From the NCBI GenBank assembly GCA_033239005.1, contig BSQZ01000080.1:2416501-2480500 (forward strand): DNA of 64,000 nucleotides. Reading direction: 5' to 3'. Numbering within the stretch: position 1 is the stretch's first letter; each line of letters starts with the position of its first letter. Both the position numbers and the translations under genes were made by a program. Of the stretch, positions 20,687-31,700 are shown one piece after another. Source of the stretch: Lamellibrachia satsuma. Taxonomy: Eukaryota; Annelida; Polychaeta; Sabellida; Siboglinidae. The notes below the pieces were generated by a model. That model did not search any database. It was not told the origin of the DNA and saw nothing but the letters and a program-made list of their open reading frames with translations.

Positions 20687-20782
20687 GATTTATCTATGAC
20701 CTTCACCGGTCACAACACTGACACTTTCTGTTGTGATTTATCTATGACCTTTACCGGTCACAACACTGACACTTTCTGTTGT
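20687..20782. repeat. 48-bp direct duplication with internal inverted repeats
   Basis: Two 48-bp copies starting GATTTATCTATGACCTT, one substitution apart (TTCACC / TTTACC). Each contains CACAACA and TGTTGTG separated by 11 bases (20711-20735 and 20759-20783) and a GACC...GGTC pair, so each copy can form a small hairpin. Confidence 0.92.
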
Positions 20783-20783
20783 G

Positions 20784-21220
20784 GTTGTTTACTGTGTAGT
20801 GAACTATTTAGCGAAGATGGTGTTAAGATTTAGCAATGTATACATAATCGGATGTAACTCTACTAATTATAAAGCTACATAACTAAATGTGGTATCAAAA
20901 TATTTGGAATAAGGAGGACTATGTCAGAAATAAATAATATATCACTATTATAGCAATATTCGCCAAAAAAAACATAACGTACCAAAATATATCAATATTT
21001 TATTTTGGTTTCTAGACCAAAGGTATACATTAGTTTCTATAACTTCTTACGTACATGTTGCATGCCAATTATGTTTATCACAAGATACTGCCAGTTCATT
21101 TCCAAACAAAACAAAACCAACTGGTTCGGTAAACAATTGAAAATACTATATTTTACCTGTGAATTAAGAGTTAATGCAGGCATGCAACGTATTTAAAATA
21201 GATGTATGCATAACACATTA
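20784..21220. other. A/T-rich sequence, no gene seen
   Basis: Short frames only, the longest 63 codons at 21005-21196, without recognisable similarity. A poly(A)-like patch and TATA-rich stretches are present. Confidence 0.5.
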
Positions 21221-21355
21221 CATACATAATATAATTATATTACAATAATATATTACATACATAATTTAATTATAGTACAATAATATATTACATACATAAT
21301 ATAATTATATTAAAATAATATATTACATATAATATGTTACATACATAATATATAA
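21221..21355. repeat. 35-bp A/T-rich array (3 units plus partial)
   Basis: Unit begins CATACATAATATAATTATAT and ends CAATAATATATTA. Three units are followed by a partial copy ending CATACATAATATA. Confidence 0.85.
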
Positions 21356-21359
21356 AAGG

Positions 21360-21488
21360 TGGGCGTCTTTCTCAAAACGAACGTAGTGTTAGGGGTGTGT
21401 GTTACAGGGCTACGTTACGAAGCGCGACAAGGGGTGGGATGTCTCAAAAAGTCAAAAAATAACGTGACGTACTATATGGATAACCCCT
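21360..21488. mobile_element. DNA-transposon end relic, opposite orientation to 19514
   Basis: Ends ...AACGTGACGTACTATATGGA then TAACCCCT, the inverted counterpart of AGGGGCCTTCCAAAAATTAC at 19514. It contains GGGGTGGGATGTCTCAAAAA and GTTACGAAGCG, comparable to the 42-bp unit. It is either the right end of one ~1.97-kb element (19514-21488) or a second relic of the same family. No clear target duplication. Confidence 0.45.
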
Positions 21489-21651
21489 AACCACAGACAC
21501 AGGCACTGGCCAGTAGAGGTGGACGCAATAAGTTTAAGAGTATTTCAAACCCTCGCAAGACTGTTTAAGAGTATTACAGATACTTGCAATTAAGTATTGT
21601 ATTTTTCTAGAGGTATCGCGAATACTTGTAACGAAGCATGTTGTGTCAATC

Positions 21652-21729
21652 ACGATGTGAAGTAATGATGATGTGAAGCAAAGATTATGTGATGCAAGGA
21701 TCATGTGAAGCAAGGATCATGTGAAGCTC
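21652..21729. repeat. 16-bp short array (about 3.6 units)
   Basis: Unit ATGTGAAGCAAGGATC with AAGATT and ATGCAAGG variants, followed at once by unrelated G/C-rich sequence. Confidence 0.8.
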
Positions 21730-21971
21730 CCGCCCTCTTTGCAATTCGCAGCACAGCCGTGCGCAAAGCCATTGATGTGGACCAACTGAACGGAACAAAA
21801 ACAACTATTGTTTGAAATCATATTATATTACATCTTGCAGTATATTTCCATTTCAACAACACCGACAAATTCTTTACAATTCAATTAATTAATAATTCTA
21901 AATAATACTTTGTTCTACCGGCCTCTCTCGATTATATATTTTTTCCCCGCGAGTATCGGCAAGCTTCGATG

Positions 21972-21979
21972 TGACGTCA
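21972..21979. promoter_or_regulatory. Perfect CRE palindrome (TGACGTCA)
   Basis: TGACGTCA lies 88 bp upstream of the THAP-like ATG at 22068, and a TATATATT stretch lies further upstream at about 21933. TGACGTCA is the consensus site for CREB/ATF factors. Occurrence by chance is possible and promoter activity is inferred only from position. Confidence 0.35.
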
Positions 21980-22067
21980 CTGGTGACATGGAAGTGCAGC
22001 GAGACTGGAACTTTCCATTCTTTCACATGTTTACTTCGACAGCGATTGTTTCGAAGCGAGCGTTTGA

Positions 22068-22448
22068 ATGGTTTATTGTGCGGCATTCGGTTCTAATGCA
22101 AACAGAAGTAAATATAGAGTAACATACAGTCCGTTTAAATTCCCTACGCAGCCAACTTTGGTAAAGAAATTGCTCGCGGAAATGAAGCCTACAAACATGC
22201 TGTGTCCGTCTCACTTCAGACGCCATCAATCCGAAACACCCGAACGCAGGCGGCGACTCTGGCAGCGACGACCATGTTGCTCGGATCGAAGGCAAGCGGG
22301 CCTCACAAACGGACTGTCACAATCCAACTTCAATGTTCTCCTCCGACACAAATCCCTCCCACCATCACACCCTCCCACCGGCCAAATAACGCGAGCGATC
22401 CAACAACACCAGCGGCCGAAAAATGCGAGCGGCCGAAACACAACGTGA
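22068..22448 (+). pseudogene. THAP-like zinc-finger coding remnant
   Basis: The frame opens MVYCAAFGSNANRSK, continues with PFKFPTQPTLVKKLLAEMK and reaches LCPSHF at about residues 45-50. This is the outline of a THAP domain (C2CH DNA-binding finger of host factors and P-element-type transposases): first Cys at residue 4, an FxFP block, and the final C-x2-H in LCPSHF. Two key positions are altered: the expected second Cys (CxxxxC region) is Ser9, and the invariant Trp after the basic block is Leu. The segment between FxFP and LCPSHF is also short. Beyond residue 55 the frame becomes Arg/Pro-rich without family features. An overlapping frame (22202-22597) ends with LVPLLKDGERYGLH and LCSVCHLKLV, which may be the displaced continuation. 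A decayed gene or transposase relic is more likely than a working one. Confidence 0.5.
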
Positions 22449-22596
22449 AACTGCAAAAAACACCTGAGCGCGTCAATACACGGCTAGTGCCGTTGCTGAA
22501 AGACGGCGAACGTTACGGGCTTCATACACGTCTATGCTCCGTGTGCCACCTCAAGCTTGTGGTTCGCGCGTACGCAAAACCGGAAATAATTACTTA

Positions 22597-23360
22597 ACGT
22601 TGAAGTATAACTTTGGCAGGTAACGTAACTTAGTGATCTTTACGTTGAAGTATAACTTTGGCAGGTAACGTAGCTTAGTGATCTTTACGTTGAAGTATAA
22701 CTTTGGCAGGTAACGTAGCTTAGTGATCTTTACGTTGAAGTATAACTTTGGCAGGTAACGTAGCTTAGTGGTCTTTACGTTGAAGTATAACTTTGGCAGG
22801 TAACGTAGCTTAGTGGTGTTTACGTAGAAGTGTAACTTTGGCAGGTAACGTAGCTTAGTGGTCTTTACGTTGAAGTATAACTTTGGCAGGTAACGTAGCT
22901 TAGTGGTCTTTACGTTGAAGTATAACTTTGGCAGGTAACGTAGCTTAGTGGTCTTTACGTTGAAGTATAACTTTGGCATGTAACATAGCTTAGTGGTCTT
23001 TACGTTGAAGTATAACTTTGGCAGGTAACGTAGCTTAGTGGTCTTTACGTTGAAGTATAACTTTGGCAGGTAACGTAGCTTAGTGGTCTTTACGTTGAAG
23101 TATAACTTTGGCAGGTAACGTAGCTTAGTGGTCTTTACGTTGAAGTATAACTTTGGCAGGTAACGTAGCTTAGTGGTCTTTACGTTGAAGTATAACTTTG
23201 GCAGGTAACGTAGCTTAGTGGTCTTTACGTTGAAGTATAACTTTGGCAGGTAACGTAGCTTAGTGGTCTTTACGTTGAAGTATAACTTTGGCAGGTAACG
23301 TAGCTTAGTGGTCTTTACGTTGAAGTATAACTTTGGCAGGTAACGTAGCTTAGTGGTCTT
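22597..23360. repeat. 45-bp tandem array (17 units)
   Basis: Unit of 45 bp: ACGTTGAAGTATAACTTTGG, CAGGTAACGTAGCTTAGTGG and five more bases. Exactly 17 units, nearly identical. The first units carry GTGATC where later ones have GTGGTC, and one unit (about 22822) is TAGAAGTGTAAC. On minus this leaves a 261-residue open frame of the pentadecapeptide TTKLRYLPKLYFNVK, started by MDAQTK outside the array. No evidence of translation. Confidence 0.96.
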
Positions 23361-24317
23361 CGTTTGTGCGTCCATTTGGAAATATCAATTCCTTCGTATC
23401 TCCCCATACACCTCGTCTCCTCCCTGGAACATAATTTAGGGTATTTTTGGGTTCGCACATGTTCATTGGGGTCAACATTATCACATCGGGGGGGGGAGGG
23501 GGTACTTTCCTGCTTTTTGGACAAAATGTCCCGCTTTTTATTTTACAAAACAAATTACGGTAAAATCGATATGAGCGATTACCAAACGTGGACATCATAC
23601 TGAAAATGTCAATTTTATTTCTTAATTGTTTTTAGACTCTCGTGTTAGTGTGAAGTGTTGCCTTTCATAAGAAATGCATGGGAAGATAGTACAGTGGGGA
23701 TTCATATTAATTCACAGTCCAAATGTAACGTCCACCAGTAAGGGAGACCGAGGCTAGTTGTACACAGAGGCAAGTTGTTACAGAGTCATTTTACGAAAAC
23801 ATAGCACACATATGGAGATACCATCGACAGTCGTTAGTTGGAAGTCCACCAGCAGACACACTGTACACAAATCGGGAGTTAGGAAGACGAATTTAACGAG
23901 ATGTGGAAAAAAATTACTTTTTTAACTACCTAAAACGTGTTTTCGTATGCTTACATAATATCATCTCACGCAGCCAATTTTTATGTTTCGTGAATGAAAC
24001 TTGAACCATGTCTACTATGTAGTATAAGGAGTTATGCTAAGTAGAAGTTAAATTGAAATTCAGGATTTGTTATCGTCCACGTGCGTTCAACTGCAAAAAT
24101 TGTGTTACATCTGTAACACTGTTCGGGCGGCTCGTTCCGATGGCTCAGCCAGGGAGTTGTTACAACTGTAAAATTGCTCGGGCGGATTTATGCAAATAAG
24201 GTCGAACTTTTCCTTGGCTACCCGTCTAAAAATGTTTAATAAATATTGACCAACATATGTGCAAATTTTGACAGACTCTTCCAAAAAGGCACTTTCGTAG
24301 CATTTGTGTAAATTTGA
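23361..24317. other. No gene seen
   Basis: Contains a G-run (23490-23508) and two related segments near 24103 and 24157, each with TGTTACA-x-CTGTAA followed by CTCGGGCGG or TTCGGGCGG. No frame of note. The giant satellite begins at the right edge without a visible target duplication. Confidence 0.5.
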
Positions 24318-27300
24318 GCAAAGTTAGACAGCCACCACTAGCACAGTTAGACAACCACCACTAGCACAGTTAGACAACCACCACTAGCACAGTTAGACAA
24401 CCACCACTAGCACAGTTAGACAACCACCACTAGCACAGTTAGACAACCACCACTAGCACAGTTAGACAGCCACAACCAGCACAGTTAGACAACCACCACT
24501 AGCACAGTTAGACAGCCACCACTAGCACAGTTACACAACCACCACTAGCACAGTTAGACAACCACCACTAGCAGAGTTAGACAACCACCACTAGCACAGT
24601 TAGACAACCACCACTAGCACAGTTAGACAACCACCACTAGCACAGTTAGACAACCACCACTAGCACAGTTAGACAACCACCACTAGCACAGTTAGACAGC
24701 CACCACCAGCACAGTTAGACAACCACCACTAGCACAGTTAGACAACCACCACCAGCACAGTTAGACAACCACCACTAGCACAGTTAGACAACCACCACTA
24801 GAACAGTTAGACAACCACCACTAGCACAGTTAGACAGCCACCACCAGCACAGTTAGACAACCACCACTAGCACAGTTAGACAACCACCACTAGCACAGTT
24901 AGACAACCACCACTAGCACAGTTAGACAACCACCACTAGCACAGTTAGACAACCACCACTAGCACAGTTAGACAACCACCACTAGCACAGTTAGACAGCC
25001 ACCACCAGCACAGTTAGACAACCACCACTAGCACAGTTAGACAACCACCACTAGCACAGTTACACAACCACCACTAGCACAGTTAGACAACCACCACTAG
25101 CACAGTTAGACAACCACCACTAGCACAGTTAGACAACCACCACTAGCACAGTTAGACAGCCACCACTAGCACAGTTAGACAACCACCACTAGCACAGTTA
25201 GACAACCACCATTAGCACAGTTAGACAGCCACCACCAGCACAGTTAGACAACCACCACTAGCACAGTTAGACAACCACCACCAGCACAGTTAGACAACCA
25301 CCACTAGCACAGTTAGACAACCACCACTAGCACAGTTAGACAACCACCACTAGCACAGTTAGACAGCCACCACTAGCACAGTTAGACAACCACCACTAGC
25401 ACAGTTAGACAACCACCACTAGCACAGTTAGACAACCACCACTAGCACAGTTAGACAGCCACCACTAGCACAGTTACACAACCACCACTAGCACAGTTAG
25501 ACAACCACCACTAGCACAGTTAGACAACCACCACTAGCACAGTTAGACAACCACCACTAGCACATTTAGACAACCACCACTAGCACATTTAGACAACCAC
25601 CACTAGCACAGTTAGACAGCCACCACCAGCACAGTTAGACAACCACCACTAGCACAGTTAGACAACCACCACCAGCACAGTTAGACAACCACCACTAGCA
25701 CAGTTAGACAACCACCACTAGAACAGTTAGACAGCCACCACTAGCACAGTTAGACAGCCACCACCAGCACAGTTAGACAACCACCACTAGCACAGTTAGA
25801 CAGCCACCACTAGCACAGTTAGACAACCACCACTAGCACAGTTAGACAGCCACCACTAGCACAGTTACACAACCACCACTAGCACAGTTAGACAACCACC
25901 ACTAGCACAGTTAGACAACCACCACTAGCACAGTTAGACAACCACCACTAGCACAGTTAGACAACCACCACTAGCACAGTTAGACAACCACCACTAGCAC
26001 AGTTAGACAACCACCACTAGCACAGTTAGACAGCCACCACCAGCACAGTTAGACAACCACCACCAGCACAGTTAGACAACCACCACAAGCACAGTTAGAC
26101 AACCACCACAAGCACAGTTAGACAACCACCACAAGCACAGTTAGACAACCACCACCAGCACAGTTAGACAACCACCACTAGCACAGTTAGACAACCACCA
26201 CTAGCACAGTTAGACAACCACCACTAGCACAGTTAGACAACCACCACTAGCACAGTTAGACAACCACCACTAGCACAGTTAGACAACCACCACTAGCACA
26301 GTTAGACAACCACCACTAGCACAGTTAGACAACCACCACCAGCACAGTTAGACAACCACCACTAGCACAGTTAGACAACCACCACCAGCACAGTTAGACA
26401 ACCACCACTAGCACAGTTAGACAACCACCACTAGCACAGTTAGACAACCACCACTAGCACAGTTAGACAGCCACCACCAGCACAGTTAGACAACCACCAC
26501 TAGCACAGTTAGACAACCACCACTAGCACAGTTAGACAACCACCACTAGAACAGTTAGACAACCACCACTAGAACAGTTAGACAACCACCACTAGCACAG
26601 TTAGACAACCACCACTAGCACAGTTAGACAACCACCACTAGCACAGTTAGACAACCACCACTAGCACAGTTAGACAACCACCACCAGCACAGTTAGACAA
26701 CCACCACTAGCACAGTTAGACAACCACCACTAGCACAGTTAGACAACCACCACTAGCACAGTTAGACAACCACCACTAGCACAGTTAGACAACCACCACT
26801 AGCACAGTTAGACAACCACCACTAGCACAGTTAGACAACCACCACTAGAACAGTTAGACAACCACCACTAGCACAGTTAGACAACCACCACTAGCACAGT
26901 TAGACAGCCACCACCAGCACAGTTAGACAACCACCACTAGCACAGTTACACAACCACCACTAGCACAGTTAGACAACCACCACCAGCACAGTTAGACAAC
27001 CACCACTAGCACAGTTAGACAACCACCACTAGCACAGTTAGACAACCACCACTAGCACAGTTAGACAACCACCACTAGCACAGTTAGACAACCACCACTA
27101 GCACAGTTAGACAACCACCACTAGCACAGTTAGACAGCCACCACTAGCACAGTTAGACAACCACCACTAGCACAGTTAGACAACCACCACTAGCACAGTT
27201 AGACAACCACCACTAGCACAGTTACACAACCACCACCAGCACAGTTAGACAACCACCACCAGCACAGTTAGACAACCACCACTAGCACAGTTAGACAACC

Positions 27301-28398
27301 ACCACGAGCACAGTTAGACAACCACCACTAGCACAGTTAGACAACCACCACTAGCACAGTTAGACAACCACCACTAGCACAGTTAGACAACCACCACTAG
27401 CACAGTTAGACAACCACCACTAGCACAGTTAGACAACCACCACTAGCACAGTTAGACAGCCACCACCAGCACAGTTAGACAACCACCACCAGCACAGTTA
27501 GACAACCACCACTAGCACAGTTAGACAACCACCACTAGCACAGTTAGACAACCACCACTAGCACAGTTAGACAACCACCACTAGCACAGTTAGACAACCA
27601 CCACCAGCACAGTTAGACAACCACCACTAGCACAGTTAGACAACCACCACTAGCACAGTTAGACAACCACCACCAGCACAGTTAGACAACCACCACTAGC
27701 ACAGTTAGACAACCACCACTAGCACAGTTAGACAACCACCACTAGCACAGTTAGACAACCACCACCAGCACAGTTAGACAACCACCACTAGCACAGTTAG
27801 ACAGCCACCACCAGCACAGTTAGACAACCACCACTAGCACAGTTAGACAACCACCACTAGCACAGTTAGACAACCACCACTAGCACAGTTAGACAGCCAC
27901 CACCAGCACAGTTAGACAACCACCACTAGCACAGTTAGACAACCACCACTAGCACAGTTAGACAACCACCACTAGCACAGTTAGACAGCCACCACCAGCA
28001 CAGTTAGACAACCACCACTAGCACAGTTAGACAACCACCACTAGCACAGTTAGACAACCACCACTAGCACAGTTAGACAACCACCACCAGCACAGTTAGA
28101 CAACCACCACTAGCACAGTTAGACAACCACCACTAGCACAGTTAGACAACCACCACTAGCACAGTTAGACAACCACCACCAGCACAGTTAGACAACCACC
28201 ACTAGCACAGTTAGACAACCACCACTAGCACAGTTAGACAACCACCACTAGCACAGTTACACAACCACCACTAGCACAGTTAGACAACCACCACTAGCAC
28301 AGTTAGACAACCACCACCAGCACAGTTAGACAACCACCACTAGCACAGTTAGACAACCACCACTAGCACAGTTAGACAACCACCACTAGCACAGTTAG

Positions 28399-28735
28399 AC
28401 AGCCACCACCAGCACAGTTAGACAACCACCACCAGCACAGTTACACAACCACCACTAGCACAGTTACACAACCACCACTAGCACAGTTACACAACCACCA
28501 CTAGCACAGTTACACAACCACCACTAGCACAGTTAGACAACCACCACTAGCACAGTTAGACAGCCACCACCAGCACAGTTAGACAACCACCACCAGCACA
28601 GTTAGACAACCACCACCAGCACAGTTAGACAACCACCACCAGCACAGTTACACAACCACCACTAGCACAGTTAGACAACCACCACCAGCACAGTTAGACA
28701 ACCACCACTAGCACAGTTAGACAGCCACCACCAGC
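28399..28735. repeat. Variant-pattern block, copy 1 (multi-unit higher-order repeat)
   Basis: Unit order: a GACAGCC/CCAGC unit, a CCAGC unit, a run of four TTACAC units, two TTAGAC units, GACAGCC/CCAGC, several CCAGC units, one TTACAC, CCAGC, CTAGC, GACAGCC/CCAGC. Nearly the same order recurs at 34565. Confidence 0.8.
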
Positions 28736-31700
28736 ACAGTTAGACAACCACCACCAGCACAGTTAGACAACCACCACCAGCACAGTTAGACAACCACCAC
28801 TAGCACAGTTAGACAACCACCACCAGCACAGTTAGACAACCACCACCAGCACAGTTAGACAACCACCACTAGCACAGTTAGACAACCACCACCAGCACAG
28901 TTAGACAACCACCACCAGCACAGTTAGACAACCACCACCAGCACAGTTAGACAACCACCACTAGCACAGTTAGACAACCACCACTAGCACAGTTAGACAA
29001 CCACCACTAGCACAGTTAGACAACCACCACCAGCACAGTTAGACAACCACCACTAGCACAGTTAGACAACCACCACTAGCACAGTTAGACAACCACCACT
29101 AGCACAGTTAGACAACCACCACTAGCACAGTTAGACAACCACCACTAGCACAGTTAGACAACCACCACTAGCACAGTTAGACAACCACCACTAGCACAGT
29201 TAGACAACCACCACTAGCACAGTTAGACAACCACCACTAGCACAGTTAGACAACCACCACTAGCACAGTTAGACAACCACCACTAGCACAGTTAGACAAC
29301 CACCACTAGCACAGTTAGACAACCACCACTAGCACAGTTAGACAACCACCACTAGCACAGTTAGACAACCACCACTAGCACAGTTAGACAACCACCACTA
29401 GCACAGTTAGACAACCACCACTAGCACAGTTAGACAACCACCACTAGCACAGTTAGACAACCACCACTAGCACAGTTAGACAACCACCACTAGCACAGTT
29501 AGACAGCCACCACCACTAGCACAGTTAGACAACCACCACAGCACAGTTAGACAACCACCACTAGCACAGTTAGACAACCACCACTAGAACAGTTAGACAG
29601 CCACCACTAGCACAGTTAGACAGCCACCAGCAGCACAGTTAGACAACCACCACTAGCACAGTTAGACAGCCACCACTAGCACAGTTAGACAACCACCACT
29701 AGCACAGTTAGACAGCCACCATTAGCACAGTTAGACAACCACCACTAGCACAGTTAGACAACCACCACTAGCACAGTTAGACAACCACCACTAGCACAGT
29801 TAGACAACCACCACTAGCACATTTAGACAACCACCACTAGCACATTTAGACAACCACCACTAGCACAGTTAGACAGCCACCACTAGCACAGTTAGACAAC
29901 CACCACTAGCACAGTTAGACAACCACCACCAGCACAGTTAGACAACCACCACTAGCACAGTTAGACAACCACCACTAGAACAGTTAGACAGCCACCACTA
30001 GCACAGTTAGACAGCCACCACCAGCACAGTTAGACAACCACCACTAGCACAGTTAGACAGCCACCACTAGCACAGTTAGACAACCACCACTAGCACAGTT
30101 AGACAGCCACCACTAGCACAGTTACACAACCACCACTAGCACAGTTAGACAACCACCACTAGCACAGTTAGACAACCACCACTAGCACAGTTAGACAACC
30201 ACCACTAGCACAGTTAGACAGCCACCACTAGCACAGTTAGACAACCAACACTAGCACAGTTAGACAACCACCACTAGCACAGTTAGACAGCCACCACTAG
30301 CACAGTTACACAACCACCACCAGCACAGTTAGACAACCACCACCAGCACAGTTAGACAACCACCACTAGCACAGTTAGACAACCACCACTAGCACAGTTA
30401 GACAACCACCACTAGCACAGTTAGACAACCACCACTAGCACAGTTAGACAGCCACCACTAGCACAGTTAGACAACCACCACTAGCACAGTTAGACAACCA
30501 CCACTAGCACAGTTAGACAACCACCACTAGCACAGTTAGACAACCACCACTAGCACAGTTAGACAACCACCACTAGCACAGTTAGACAGCCACCACTAGC
30601 ACAGTTAGACAACCACCACTAGCACAGTTAGACAACCACCACCAGCACAGTTAGACAACCACCACTAGCACAGTTAGACAACCACCACTAGAACAGTTAG
30701 ACAGCCACCACTAGCACAGTTAGACAACCACCACTAGCACAGTTAGACAACCACCACTAGCACAGTTAGACAGCCACCACCAGCACAGTTAGACAACCAC
30801 CACTAGAACAGTTAGACAACCACCACCAGCACAGTTAGACAACCACCACTAGAACAGTTAGACAACCACCACTAGAACAGTTAGACAACCACCACTAGCA
30901 CAGTTAGACAACCACCACTAGCACAGTTAGACAGCCACCACCAGCACAGTTAGACAACCACCACTAGCACAGTTAGACAACCACCACTAGCACAGTTAGA
31001 CAACCACCACTAGCACAGTTAGACAACCACCACTAGAACAGTTAGACAACCACCACTAGCACAGTTAGACAACCACCACTAGCACAGTTAGACAACCACC
31101 ACTAGAACAGTTAGACAACCACCACTAGCACAGTTAGACAACCACCACTAGCACAGTTAGACAGCCACCACCAGCACAGTTAGACAACCACCACTAGCAC
31201 AGTTACACAACCACCACTAGCACAGTTAGACAGCCACCACTAGCACAGTTAGACAACCACCACTAGCACAGTTACACAACCACCACTAGCACAGTTAGAC
31301 AACCACCAACTAGCACAGTTAGACAACCACCACTAGCACAGTTAGACAACCACCACCAGCACAGTTAGACAACCACCACTAGCACAGTTAGACAGCCACC
31401 ACTAGCACAGTTAGACAACCACCACTAGCACAGTTAGACAACCACCACTAGCACAGTTAGACAGCCACCACTAGCACAGTTAGACAACCACCATCAGCAC
31501 AGTTAGACAACCACCACTAGCACATTTAGACAACCACCACTAGCACAGTTAGACAGCCACCACTAGCACAATTAGACAACCACCACTAGCACAGTTAGAC
31601 AGCCACCATTAGCACAGTTACACAACCACCACTAGCACAGTTAGACAACCACCACTAGCACAGTTAGACAACCACCACTAGCACAGTTAGACAACCACCA

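Noticed and set aside
22590..23375. 261-residue TTKLRYLPKLYFNVK repeat protein
   Set aside because: Open because 45 is a multiple of three. No supporting domain or flank, so it is kept only as a repeat and a low-interest finding.
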